Positions 24,406-32,377 of a stretch of DNA of 46,230 nucleotides are shown piece after piece. Every line of letters begins with the position of its first letter. The first letter of the stretch is position 1. The notes beneath the pieces are model-generated. The model had not been told where the DNA came from and did not search any database. It saw only the letters and a list, made by a program, of their open reading frames with translations. Source of the stretch: an uncultured Lachnospiraceae bacterium. GTDB taxonomy: Bacteria; Bacillota; Clostridia; Lachnospirales; Lachnospiraceae. A program made the translations under genes and the position numbers. The stretch is from NCBI GenBank assembly GCA_944376125.1, contig CALWBQ010000028.1, positions 1 through 46,230 on the forward strand, read 5' to 3'.

Positions 24406-25785
24406 ATGGTGGCATACCTGGTGGAACAATTAAACAAAAATTCCACCGAAATCACGGTAGAATTTAATGGAAAAAAGGTTGGCAAGGAACGGTTTGTCCA
24501 GGACATCGGAAAATCCTGTAAATTTTGGAAAAATTATTTTGCCGGTAAAGGCCATCACATTGGACTGATTGCCGAAAACAGTTATCTCTGGCTGGTTCAG
24601 TGCATGGGGATCATTGCTTCCGGAAATGTTCTGGTGGCCTATAATTATACGCTGTCGGAAGAAGATCTGCGGTATTTAACAGAACTCTCAGACACGGAGC
24701 TTCTGGTGTGTGATACCGGTATGGCAGATGAGTACCGCTCTTTCGGCATCCCGGTGTTAGAGCTGCAGGAAGGAATGGAAGAGATTGCGGAACCGATCGA
24801 GGAGAATCCTGAAGATGAGACGATTGTGATCCTTTTTTCCTCAGGGACAGGAGGGAGAAGCAAACCGGTTCCCCTGACAAAAAAGAATTTTCTGGCTTAC
24901 GGCCGGCAATGCATGGATGAGCCCGGCGGCGAGACCACCTTGATGCCGCTTCCTCTATACCATATAGGCGGTCTGTATTGTTACTATGATCTCATAAAAG
25001 GAAATCATTTGATTATCAGCAGCGCCAAAAACTGGATTCGTGATATAGGCACAGAAAATGTTACCCGACTGTTTGTCGTTCCGGGAATGCTGAATCAGTT
25101 TTTTCAAAAAATAGATTCCGGCGCGCTGAAAAAAAGGCAGCTCAGCAGGCTGGACAACATTGTCTCCCTGGGGGCGGCTCTGACTGCTGTACAGGAAGAG
25201 AGACTGCTGCAGATGGGAATTCGTCTGGAGGTTTTTTATGGGCTGACAGAGACGACAGGTCTTCTCGCGGGACCTGGAGGCGCTTTCCGCAAGGGCTCGT
25301 CAGGCAGAATTATGCCCTATGTAGAATTAAAAATTGATAATGGGGAAATTGCAGCCAGGGGTGCCAATGTTATGAAGGGATATTACAAATTAGCGGCAGA
25401 GACGGAAGCGATGCTGAAAGATGGCTGGCTGTACACAGGAGACCTGGGAAGGATAGATGAGGATGGCTATTTGTACATCACCGGCAGAAAGAAGAACATT
25501 ATTCTTTTGGAGAGCGGGGAAAATGTAAGCCCGGAAGAACTGGAAAATAAGCTGTACCAGTGCCCGGTGGTGGCGGAATGCAGGGTATATGAAAAAAAAG
25601 GAAAGCTCAATGCAGACATCTGCATGAGCAGGGACGGGAGGGAACTGGAAGAGGAGCAGCGGGAAATGGACGGTTTTATAAGAGAGCTGAATAAAAGCCT
25701 TCCTCTGACGCACCGCATTGCAGCCTTCCATGCTTCCTGGGAGACCCTGGAAAAGACTTCTACAGGTAAACTAAAAAGAGGCTGA
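24406..25785 (+). CDS. AMP-forming acyl ligase (adenylation enzyme)
   Basis: A 459-aa ANL-superfamily ligase that activates a carboxylic acid as an acyl-AMP. Motifs in order are ILFSSGTGGRSKPVPLTKKN (P-loop, A3), YGLTETTG (A5), YTGDLGRIDEDGYLYITGRK (A7/A8 hinge), and the C-terminal catalytic Lys in KTSTGKLKR. At 459 aa it is compact, with a short N-terminal domain. It resembles the ligase at 42208 in the hinge region (NIIxLxxGENVSPExLExKL in both). No carrier domain is fused. It may load the ACP encoded at 36252 or make an acyl-CoA; substrate unknown. It ends 50 bp before the riboswitch promoter. Confidence 0.88.
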   Translation: MVAYLVEQLNKNSTEITVEFNGKKVGKERFVQDIGKSCKFWKNYFAGKGHHIGLIAENSYLWLVQCMGIIASGNVLVAYNYTLSEEDLRYLTELSDTELLVCDTGMADEYRSFGIPVLELQEGMEEIAEPIEENPEDETIVILFSSGTGGRSKPVPLTKKNFLAYGRQCMDEPGGETTLMPLPLYHIGGLYCYYDLIKGNHLIISSAKNWIRDIGTENVTRLFVVPGMLNQFFQKIDSGALKKRQLSRLDNIVSLGAALTAVQEERLLQMGIRLEVFYGLTETTGLLAGPGGAFRKGSSGRIMPYVELKIDNGEIAARGANVMKGYYKLAAETEAMLKDGWLYTGDLGRIDEDGYLYITGRKKNIILLESGENVSPEELENKLYQCPVVAECRVYEKKGKLNADICMSRDGRELEEEQREMDGFIRELNKSLPLTHRIAAFHASWETLEKTSTGKLKRG

Positions 25786-25836
25786 GAGGATAGAATGTGC
25801 GAAAAAGACTTGTAAATGTATACAATTTGCTTTTTA

Positions 25837-25865
25837 TTGACAAAATTAATATATTAATCTATAAT
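25837..25865 (+). promoter_or_regulatory. Consensus sigma-A promoter of the polysaccharide locus
   Basis: TTGACA (25837-25842), a 17-bp AT-rich spacer, TATAAT (25860-25865). Both hexamers match consensus. Transcription would start just upstream of the c-di-GMP riboswitch. Confidence 0.88.
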
Positions 25866-25879
25866 AATAAAAAAATAGA

Positions 25880-25995
25880 AGCAGTTCTCGCTGTTATAAG
25901 AGAATACAAAATGGGCAAACTTATAGAAATGTAAGGACGCAAAGTTAGAAGCCTTAGGTATCGAATAGAATGATGCAAGGTAGTTCGGCTGCAAT
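25880..25995 (+). promoter_or_regulatory. c-di-GMP-I (GEMM) riboswitch
   Basis: The core blocks occur in order: GGGCAAAC (25913-25920), a P2 hairpin CTTATA-GAAA-TGTAAG with a GAAA (GNRA) tetraloop, then GGACGCAAAG (25935-25944), a second stem with GCCTT/AAGG arms, and GGTAG with CGG near the 3' end. These match the GEMM class I aptamer for cyclic di-GMP. The base equivalent to Vc2 G20 (middle G of TGGGC) is G, which favours c-di-GMP over the cGAMP-selective variant. An extra hairpin TTCTC/GAGAA lies 5' of the core. Response direction (on or off) cannot be read by eye. Confidence 0.92.
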
Positions 25996-26017
25996 CGCAA
26001 GGTTGCAGCTTTTTTGT
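25988..26017 (+). terminator. Riboswitch-associated terminator
   Basis: GCTGCAATC (25988-25996), GCAA tetraloop, GGTTGCAGC (26001-26009; one U-G pair), then TTTTTTG and further Ts. It abuts the 3' edge of the c-di-GMP aptamer, so ligand binding can compete with or permit hairpin formation before the DivIVA-like gene. Confidence 0.92.
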
Positions 26018-26084
26018 TTTTTTACTTAAAATTTAGATATTATATACGTTGCACTAAGTATTAAGAGAAAAAGAGGATGAAATT

Positions 26085-26798
26085 ATGAAGAGATTTCGTA
26101 CAGTATGGTTTAACGGATATCAGCAGGATGAGGTAGATCAGTATATTGAGGCGCTGGTACAGGAATTGGAAAATTTTAAAGATGAAACCGGCAGGAAACT
26201 GGAAGAGAACCGGCAGGTTCTGGAGAGCCAGAGCAAATTGATCGACGAACTGAAAAATAAAACCGATGCAGAAGATGAAGAGAAGAAATCCTTGAAGGAG
26301 AAGCTCCTGGCACTCGAGAATCAGAAAAAGAATCAGACTGCTGTGGATTCTGAACAGCTACTGCAGATGCAGAATAAATTAAAAGAATATGAAGAAAATT
26401 ACAGGAATCTGGCAGATGTTTTAGCAGAGGCCCGGCTGGAAGCGTCGAGGATTTTGGATGAAGCGAAGCGGGAGGCCGAGGCGATTCAGAGGGCAGCCAA
26501 TGAAAAAGCGGAGGATATTACAAATGCCGCTCATATTGAGGCGGAGAAGTACAAACAGGAAACACAGGCTATTTTGGAGGAAAAGAAAGAAACAGACCGC
26601 CGCAATTTTGAACAGGCCAGACTCAATCTGGTGAGCTATCTGGATGGCCTGAACCGTTCACAGAGCAAACTGATTGAAACATACAATGAATTAGGCGCCC
26701 TGGTAAAACGAATGCCGATACGGATTGATGATATTTTTTCGGATCAGCCGTTTCAATTATTATCAGAAGAGCGGAAAGGTGAAGACGATAACTTATAA
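26085..26798 (+). CDS. DivIVA-like coiled-coil protein
   Basis: A 237-aa protein. The N-terminus (RTVWFNGYQQDEVDQYIEAL, residues 5-24) resembles the DivIVA/GpsB membrane-binding head, and residues about 25-200 are almost continuous heptad-rich coiled coil. An Ala/Glu-rich stretch (EASRILDEAKREAEAIQRAA, about 123-142) is typical of DivIVA. DivIVA proteins collect at curved membranes (poles, septa) and recruit partners. As the first gene after the riboswitch it could place the polysaccharide machinery in the cell (inference). AGAGGA gives a good site, 7 nt before ATG 26085. Confidence 0.82.
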   Translation: MKRFRTVWFNGYQQDEVDQYIEALVQELENFKDETGRKLEENRQVLESQSKLIDELKNKTDAEDEEKKSLKEKLLALENQKKNQTAVDSEQLLQMQNKLKEYEENYRNLADVLAEARLEASRILDEAKREAEAIQRAANEKAEDITNAAHIEAEKYKQETQAILEEKKETDRRNFEQARLNLVSYLDGLNRSQSKLIETYNELGALVKRMPIRIDDIFSDQPFQLLSEERKGEDDNL

Positions 26799-26822
26799 CG
26801 GTCGTTTGAGGATTGGGATAAT

Positions 26823-27989
26823 ATGAAGAATAAAAAAGAAAATTATCATTCGGCGGGAAACTTAAAATGGGAGGTTGCATACCGGAGACTTTCAAAGCTG
26901 TTGCCCCAGGAGGTGATTGCTGAGTGGATTGATCAGTTTGAACTGAAAGAAACAGGAGATTCAGTGGAAATTCTGTATCCCGGCCATATGAAGATAGAAG
27001 AGTTCAGGGAGAGGTATGGAGGTATTTTAAATGATTGCCTGTCCTGGGCTTACGACCGTGAAATAAAGGCGGAATTCCAGGTGAAGCCGGCTGACGGGGG
27101 AAAAAAACCAGGAAAGGGCAGAGCCCCCAAGAAGAGGGGGAGCAGGATGAGAAAGGGACTCCTCTGGTGCGCGGTTTATATTGTAACATTTGCAGTATTG
27201 TCTCTGGGCGCCAATTTTATTTTCAACCGTTCATTTGAAAAGACATTCTATCCGGTTTCTTCTGAAAAAATTGACGGCACTGTGCGGGTGGTACAGTTAT
27301 CGGATCTGAATGGCTCTTCCTTTGGAAGTGATAATGAAAAGCTGATCAGTGCGGTGTCTCTGCTGCAGCCTGATTTGATTCTTCTGTCAGGAAATATGGC
27401 CGGAGAGGGAAACAATGAAGCGGGAAGACTCGCAGAGCTGTGCAGGAGACTTGCGGAGAGTTCGCAGGTTTATTGTGTCTATGGCGACTCAGAAATGAGA
27501 ATTGCAGCCGGCCAGGAGAATGATTTGACGGCTCTGCTGGAATCTGTCGGTGCCCATGTTCTGGAAAATGAGAGCGATACAATCGAAGTCAATGGAAATT
27601 TTGTCGATATCTACGGCTTTTCGCCGGCAGATTCCTACGAGCTGTCCCAGGCAGGGAACTCTTACCAGGAATTTCTGGACACAGAACCGGGACATCTGAA
27701 GATTTCTGTTGTCAACAATCCAGGATTTCTGGAAAAATCCGAAAACACCAGTTGGGGAGACATTATTTTCAGCGGCGGAAGGCTGGGCGGAAAAATCCGG
27801 CTGCCATATGTGGGCGCATTGTACGAGAAGGAAAACGGTTTTTTCCCAGAGAAACGCAGCGGAGCCTATATGGCCGGAAAATATGAGAAGGATTCGGCGG
27901 CTCTGATTGTAAGCCGGGGCCTTGAAAAATCAGGACTTCGCATTCAGAACAGGCCGGAGATCGTGATAACAGATATCAGCCGGTACTAG
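26823..27989 (+). CDS. Membrane protein with DnaA domain-I-like module and degenerate metallophosphoesterase domain
   Basis: A 388-aa chimera. Residues about 15-87 resemble DnaA domain I: a K-W-E-x5-L start, LLPQEVIAEWIDQF, then MKIEEFRERYGGIL and a C-terminal IKAEFQV strand. A basic Gly/Lys/Pro linker (88-109) precedes one membrane helix (about 111-130), so the DnaA-like part should be cytoplasmic. Residues 153-388 align with the intact phosphoesterase encoded next, but every metal-site motif is altered: DLN for DLH (161-163), GN for GD (190-191), GDSE for GNHE (221-224), VNNP for AHRP (297-300) and GGRLGG for GHKHGG (318-323). It is probably a non-catalytic binding or scaffold protein. The function is unknown. 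Confidence 0.82.
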   Translation: MKNKKENYHSAGNLKWEVAYRRLSKLLPQEVIAEWIDQFELKETGDSVEILYPGHMKIEEFRERYGGILNDCLSWAYDREIKAEFQVKPADGGKKPGKGRAPKKRGSRMRKGLLWCAVYIVTFAVLSLGANFIFNRSFEKTFYPVSSEKIDGTVRVVQLSDLNGSSFGSDNEKLISAVSLLQPDLILLSGNMAGEGNNEAGRLAELCRRLAESSQVYCVYGDSEMRIAAGQENDLTALLESVGAHVLENESDTIEVNGNFVDIYGFSPADSYELSQAGNSYQEFLDTEPGHLKISVVNNPGFLEKSENTSWGDIIFSGGRLGGKIRLPYVGALYEKENGFFPEKRSGAYMAGKYEKDSAALIVSRGLEKSGLRIQNRPEIVITDISRY

Positions 27990-28024
27990 CCGCTGATTCT
28001 GAAGAGGCTTTGAAGGAAATGATG

Positions 28025-28969
28025 ATGCATAAATTTGCGAAAGCAGGGAAATGGATAGGCGTTGGAATAGGCCTTCTGGCTCTGGTTTACATCATTTTGT
28101 ACTCTCTGGGACGGTTCCGCTTTGAGGTTACGTTTTACCAGATAGAATCCGATAAGACAGATGAGCGTATCCGGATCGTTGGTCTTGCTGATTTGCATAA
28201 CTGGACATTTGGGAAAGACAACAGGGATTTGATCGGGAGGATACAGACATTAGAGCCGGATTTGATTTTGATTGCCGGAGATATGGTGGTTGCCGGGAAT
28301 GACGATATTTCGGTAGCAGTGTCTCTGTGCCAGAACCTGGCAGAGATTGCCCCAGTATACTATAGCTTTGGAAACCATGAAAATGAGATGGTGTACGGAA
28401 GCGATATGCTGGTGGAATTTCTCGATGAGCAGGCGGCTGAAATTGGCACTGACGAATATGGGACATTGGATTTCGACAGAATCGAGATGATAGATTCCAG
28501 GCTGCCGGAGCAGCTGAAGAAAGTCGGCGTTACAATTTTAAACAATGGAGCTGCCAGTGTAAACGTCAAAGGGCAGCAGGTGGATATCGCCGGTGTCGAT
28601 AATCTGAGCGGCGGCTATTTCCCCTATTCTTATCATATGATTGAGACATTTTTAACTGAAGATCAGCAGAATTTGAAGCTGATCATTGCCCACAGGCCGC
28701 TGATTCCCTATGCCGGGATTGTCTATCAGGAAGAACTGCGCTATGATATGCTTTTATGCGGCCATAAGCACGGAGGAATTATCAGAATTCCCGGATTGGG
28801 CGGAATGTTCAGTTCAGGCGGTGATTATTGGCATTGGTTTACCGGATACGACTCCGGGATGATACCAAATGAACAGGGAAATGTCGTCATTAGCCGGGGG
28901 CTGGGAAACAGCAACCCTCTTCCGAGAATCAATAATGTACCGGAATTAGTTGTAATTGATATTTTTTGA
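28025..28969 (+). CDS. Membrane-anchored metallophosphoesterase
   Basis: A 314-aa protein with an N-terminal membrane helix (about residues 10-28) and a calcineurin-like phosphoesterase domain facing outward. Metal-site motifs are intact: ADLH (55-58), GDM (85-87), GNHE (116-119), AHRP and the C-terminal GHKHGG. YkuE/LpxH-like enzymes of this fold hydrolyse phosphodiesters or pyrophosphates of lipids and nucleotides. The substrate here is unknown; an undecaprenyl-linked or surface phosphodiester is one possibility. Start 28025 has the best spacing from AAGGAA (28013-28018); ATG 28019 and 28022 are alternatives. It is an evident paralogue of the preceding gene. Confidence 0.87.
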   Translation: MHKFAKAGKWIGVGIGLLALVYIILYSLGRFRFEVTFYQIESDKTDERIRIVGLADLHNWTFGKDNRDLIGRIQTLEPDLILIAGDMVVAGNDDISVAVSLCQNLAEIAPVYYSFGNHENEMVYGSDMLVEFLDEQAAEIGTDEYGTLDFDRIEMIDSRLPEQLKKVGVTILNNGAASVNVKGQQVDIAGVDNLSGGYFPYSYHMIETFLTEDQQNLKLIIAHRPLIPYAGIVYQEELRYDMLLCGHKHGGIIRIPGLGGMFSSGGDYWHWFTGYDSGMIPNEQGNVVISRGLGNSNPLPRINNVPELVVIDIF

Positions 28970-28983
28970 GAGAAGGAGATTCC

Positions 28984-30387
28984 ATGAATTATTATCTGTT
29001 GATGGCAGGGAAAATCATATTAATATTCATCATTGCCGCTGCCGGGCTGAGATGTCTGTATTTACTGGCGAGATGCAGAAAAAAATTTATGACCGCGAAT
29101 ATTCTCCATGCAATGAGGCCATCGCAGGTCCATGGAAAAGGCGTTTTGTTTCTGATTGCGCTGTTTTTCCTGTTCTTTTCTGGTATTGTTGTATCGGAAA
29201 CAAGCAGGCAGAACGCATCTTTACATATTGCGCTCACTTATCCGGAGGCCTCTCAGGGGCTGAATCCCAATGGAAGCAGGTACAATATGAGCAATATCCT
29301 GTCTGATGAGGTCCTGAAAGCGGCGATTGAGTTTGGCGGTTTCGAAAATCTGACAGTGGATGAGCTGCGGAGCAGTCTTGATCTTGTCCCGGTTCAGGGA
29401 TCCGCCAAGGCAGGCGAGGAGAGCGGTGAATTGGTCTCCACCCAGTTTGAATTGACTTTTTCCAACAACCGGAAAACAAAAAATTTGTCCGGCAGGGAAG
29501 TGGTTTTTGCAGTGGGGTACGCCTACCGGAATTGGTTCATCGGCGAGTATTCTCCTAATTATGATGTTTTGAATATATCCTTTGACGATATACAGAGCTA
29601 CGATTACCCGGATCTGAAGAGCTATTTTTCCAATGCAATCCAGATAATCTGCAATCTCTCGTCCTCTTTCCATCAAAAAGATGCGACGTTCCAGTCACCT
29701 TCCACAGGGGAGAGTTTTTACTCAATTAATTCCAAGGCGTGGGATATTAATAATACGGGCCTGGAAAATCTGAGTTCCTTTATCATGGCAAATGGATTGT
29801 CTGAAAACCGGTCTGATTATCTGAGCCGTCTCAGGTACGAGTATACAAATTTATGCAATGATTACAGAAGCACGATCCAGGCGTATGATGTCAGGATAGA
29901 AGCCGTGCAAAAGTATGATAATGACATGGCCACGGTTGTGTATATTCCCACCTATGACACGGATAATACATTTTACATGTCAAAGACAAAAATAGGAATC
30001 GACCATTTTTCAGCAGACGCTGATCTGCTCAGCAACAATGCATCGACCATTTTGGCTTCTATCCTTGACGGAAGGTATCTTCTGCAGCAGCTTGAGGAGA
30101 CTTCCACAAGTACAGATAGCGCTATTAAAGCGGAGGAGATGATTGCTGTCCTGAAAGAAGAAATTCTGTCATTGTCTGATGTGCTGAAAAAAACAATTTT
30201 TGATTACGTGACATTAAGCTCTAACGGGTATATTTCTCTGACAGAGCCTGCCAATTCCTGGCTTTTCAAGTATGGCCTTACGGTCGCCTTTGGAGCCGCA
30301 TTTTTTGCATTTGCTTATTTTGGCAGGGCCTTCGGGCGGCTCTCAGAAAAATCTGTAGAAAGGAAGGCGGGGGAAAACCATGAATGA
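28984..30387 (+). CDS. Wzz-like membrane protein (candidate polysaccharide co-polymerase)
   Basis: A 467-aa protein with two N-terminal membrane helices (about residues 8-29 and 53-71), a large extracytoplasmic domain (about 72-428) and one C-terminal helix (about 431-452) followed by a basic tail. The layout and the flanking helices resemble Wzz/polysaccharide co-polymerases that set chain length. Its first extracytoplasmic stretch (LTYPEASQGLNPNGSRYNMSNILSDEVLKAA) parallels that of the next gene (FAYEGAENGIAPDGSQLNTADIYSSSIISQA), so the two look like paralogues. AGAAGGAGATTCC precedes ATG 28984. Wzz assignment rests on topology, context and this pairing, with no strong motif. Confidence 0.65.
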   Translation: MNYYLLMAGKIILIFIIAAAGLRCLYLLARCRKKFMTANILHAMRPSQVHGKGVLFLIALFFLFFSGIVVSETSRQNASLHIALTYPEASQGLNPNGSRYNMSNILSDEVLKAAIEFGGFENLTVDELRSSLDLVPVQGSAKAGEESGELVSTQFELTFSNNRKTKNLSGREVVFAVGYAYRNWFIGEYSPNYDVLNISFDDIQSYDYPDLKSYFSNAIQIICNLSSSFHQKDATFQSPSTGESFYSINSKAWDINNTGLENLSSFIMANGLSENRSDYLSRLRYEYTNLCNDYRSTIQAYDVRIEAVQKYDNDMATVVYIPTYDTDNTFYMSKTKIGIDHFSADADLLSNNASTILASILDGRYLLQQLEETSTSTDSAIKAEEMIAVLKEEILSLSDVLKKTIFDYVTLSSNGYISLTEPANSWLFKYGLTVAFGAAFFAFAYFGRAFGRLSEKSVERKAGENHE

Positions 30388-32377
30388 TTTTCAGCCAGTT
30401 CGGTATTTAAAAAAATATGCGGGTCTGATTGCTGTCTTCTTCTGCGTGCTGACAGTGGCTTTGTACTGTGTCCTGCGCCTGCTTCAGACATACACTGCGA
30501 CTGTGGTAATTGATTTTGCTTACGAAGGGGCAGAGAACGGGATTGCCCCGGATGGTTCCCAGCTGAATACAGCGGATATATACTCATCCAGCATTATCAG
30601 CCAGGCGCTGGAGAATTTGGGACTGGATCAGAGCGAATACCCCATCGACAGTATTCGTTCCTCGATTACGGTGGAGCAGATTGCGGATGAAGCTGTCGAT
30701 ACGGTAAATGAGGCAAAAAATCAGGAGGGCGAGACCTCTGACCTTCAGTCCACAAAATATTCGATTTCCTACAAAGTAAAGGAAAAGCAGGGACCGGAGA
30801 CGGCAAGACTGATTTTAGATGAGATTCTGGATGTGTATTTTACTCAGTTTTCAACAAAGTATGTCAATACGTCTTCTGTGGTAAACAGCACGTCAACGGT
30901 CAACAGAAGCATCTATGATTATATTGAACAGATAGAGCTGATTGAGAGCGCTTTGGAAAATACGATCAGCAGCTTAATGGGGAGAGTTCAGTCATCGCCG
31001 TATTTTTACTCGTCAGATACGGGATACTCTTTTAATGAACTGGCAAATGAATTTTCTCTTCTCAGATCGACAGAGGTGTCGTCCCTGTACGCTTATATTT
31101 TACAGCACAGGGTAACCAGAGATCTGGATGCTCTCCTGAATAAATACAGTGAGAGGGTTGAGGCCAGCCTGCGGGAGCAGGAGCAGTATAAAGCCCGCAT
31201 TACAGAAGTCGAAGGAATTTTAAACGCGTATGTAGAAAAACTGAGGGAGTCAAATAACACGGCTCAGTCCCAGGTGATTGGATCAGACGGATACACGCTG
31301 AAGAATAATAATGTTCTGGGAGATGTGGAAAGCCCTAACTATTCTGGCAGTGAGAATCATTATGAGGCCTATGATCAGACCACAGAGTACGAAAAACTTT
31401 TGCAGAACTGGATCGATATTTCTGACAGCTACAATGACTCTGTCATTGACGAGGGTTACAGCCAGTATGTGATTGACTGTTATCAGGGCAATACGGAAGC
31501 CGCTATAGCCTATCAGGAATCAGTTTCTCAGATTGCGAATCAGTCGGGGGCAGACACAGAGATTGCAGTGGCCGATGAGACGGTTGAGGCGAATGCGGTC
31601 CAGCAGGAACTGTCTTCAGGTATCTATACGGAGGGAACAGTTCCATGCACCCAGGAAGATATCGACTATGTGGAGGCGGAGATAGACAGAATTGTCAGCC
31701 GCATGAATGAATTGTACAGTCTGACAGAGAAGACGGATTTAGAGTATAATGAATATCTGGGAGCGGAATACATCGAGATGGTGTCGAGCAACCGTGTGAC
31801 AGAGGGGCTGAATTTGCCGCTATATACGGCTCTGGGAGCTGTGCTGTTTCTCGGGATCGGAGCTCTGGGAACTATTTTACTTGGAAGGATTGGAGATATT
31901 ATTGAGTACATTGCGTTCACAGATCACCAGTATCGGATTCCGAACCGGATTGCCTGTGACCGATATATACAAAAGTATAAAGATAAGATGCTTCCACCTG
32001 AGTTTGCATGCCTGTTGATTCAGGTGACAAATGTTTCGGAACTGAACCGCCGGCTGGGCAGAAAAGATGCGGATGAGGTACTTGCATATTTTGCAGCCCT
32101 GCTGAAAGAACTGATCAGCGGCCTGGACGCTTTCGTAGGATATAATGGAAGCGGCCAATTCATGGCGTTTGCCCGGAGAGCGAGCGGCGAGGATCTGAGA
32201 TCAGCGGTCAGTCATTTCAATGCAGTGCTTGGTGAGTATATGAAGGAAAAGCAGGTTGTACTGAAGTATTCGGCGGGAGTATCCGTATGCTCAGAGGATA
32301 AGATTTATCAGATCCGCGGATTGATCAGTGCAGCTACCAAGCGGAAGGAACAATATGACGTTGGGCTATCTGAATAA
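30380..32377 (+). CDS. Wzz-like membrane protein with C-terminal degenerate GGDEF domain
   Basis: A 665-aa protein. A membrane helix at about residues 14-35 is followed by a long, partly coiled extracytoplasmic region (to about 478) and a second helix (about 480-500). Residues about 508-660 fold like a GGDEF domain: TDHQYRIPNR replaces DxLTGLPNR, and LIQVTNVSELNRRLGRKDADEVL matches the following strands. The signature loop is NGSGQ (589-593) instead of GG(D/E)EF, and the inhibitory-site Arg is missing (SGLD for RxxD). Diguanylate cyclase activity is therefore unlikely. The domain should be cytoplasmic and may bind nucleotide or partners. The start overlaps the preceding gene by 8 bp. Confidence 0.8.
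   Translation: MNDFQPVRYLKKYAGLIAVFFCVLTVALYCVLRLLQTYTATVVIDFAYEGAENGIAPDGSQLNTADIYSSSIISQALENLGLDQSEYPIDSIRSSITVEQIADEAVDTVNEAKNQEGETSDLQSTKYSISYKVKEKQGPETARLILDEILDVYFTQFSTKYVNTSSVVNSTSTVNRSIYDYIEQIELIESALENTISSLMGRVQSSPYFYSSDTGYSFNELANEFSLLRSTEVSSLYAYILQHRVTRDLDALLNKYSERVEASLREQEQYKARITEVEGILNAYVEKLRESNNTAQSQVIGSDGYTLKNNNVLGDVESPNYSGSENHYEAYDQTTEYEKLLQNWIDISDSYNDSVIDEGYSQYVIDCYQGNTEAAIAYQESVSQIANQSGADTEIAVADETVEANAVQQELSSGIYTEGTVPCTQEDIDYVEAEIDRIVSRMNELYSLTEKTDLEYNEYLGAEYIEMVSSNRVTEGLNLPLYTALGAVLFLGIGALGTILLGRIGDIIEYIAFTDHQYRIPNRIACDRYIQKYKDKMLPPEFACLLIQVTNVSELNRRLGRKDADEVLAYFAALLKELISGLDAFVGYNGSGQFMAFARRASGEDLRSAVSHFNAVLGEYMKEKQVVLKYSAGVSVCSEDKIYQIRGLISAATKRKEQYDVGLSE

Noticed and set aside
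25905..25995. cGAMP-selective (GEMM-Ib) riboswitch
   Set aside because: The position equivalent to Vc2 G20 appears to be G rather than A, which favours c-di-GMP; a binding test would settle it.
30380..32377. Active diguanylate cyclase
   Set aside because: The GG(D/E)EF loop is NGSGQ and the inhibitory RxxD lacks its Arg, so catalysis is not supported.
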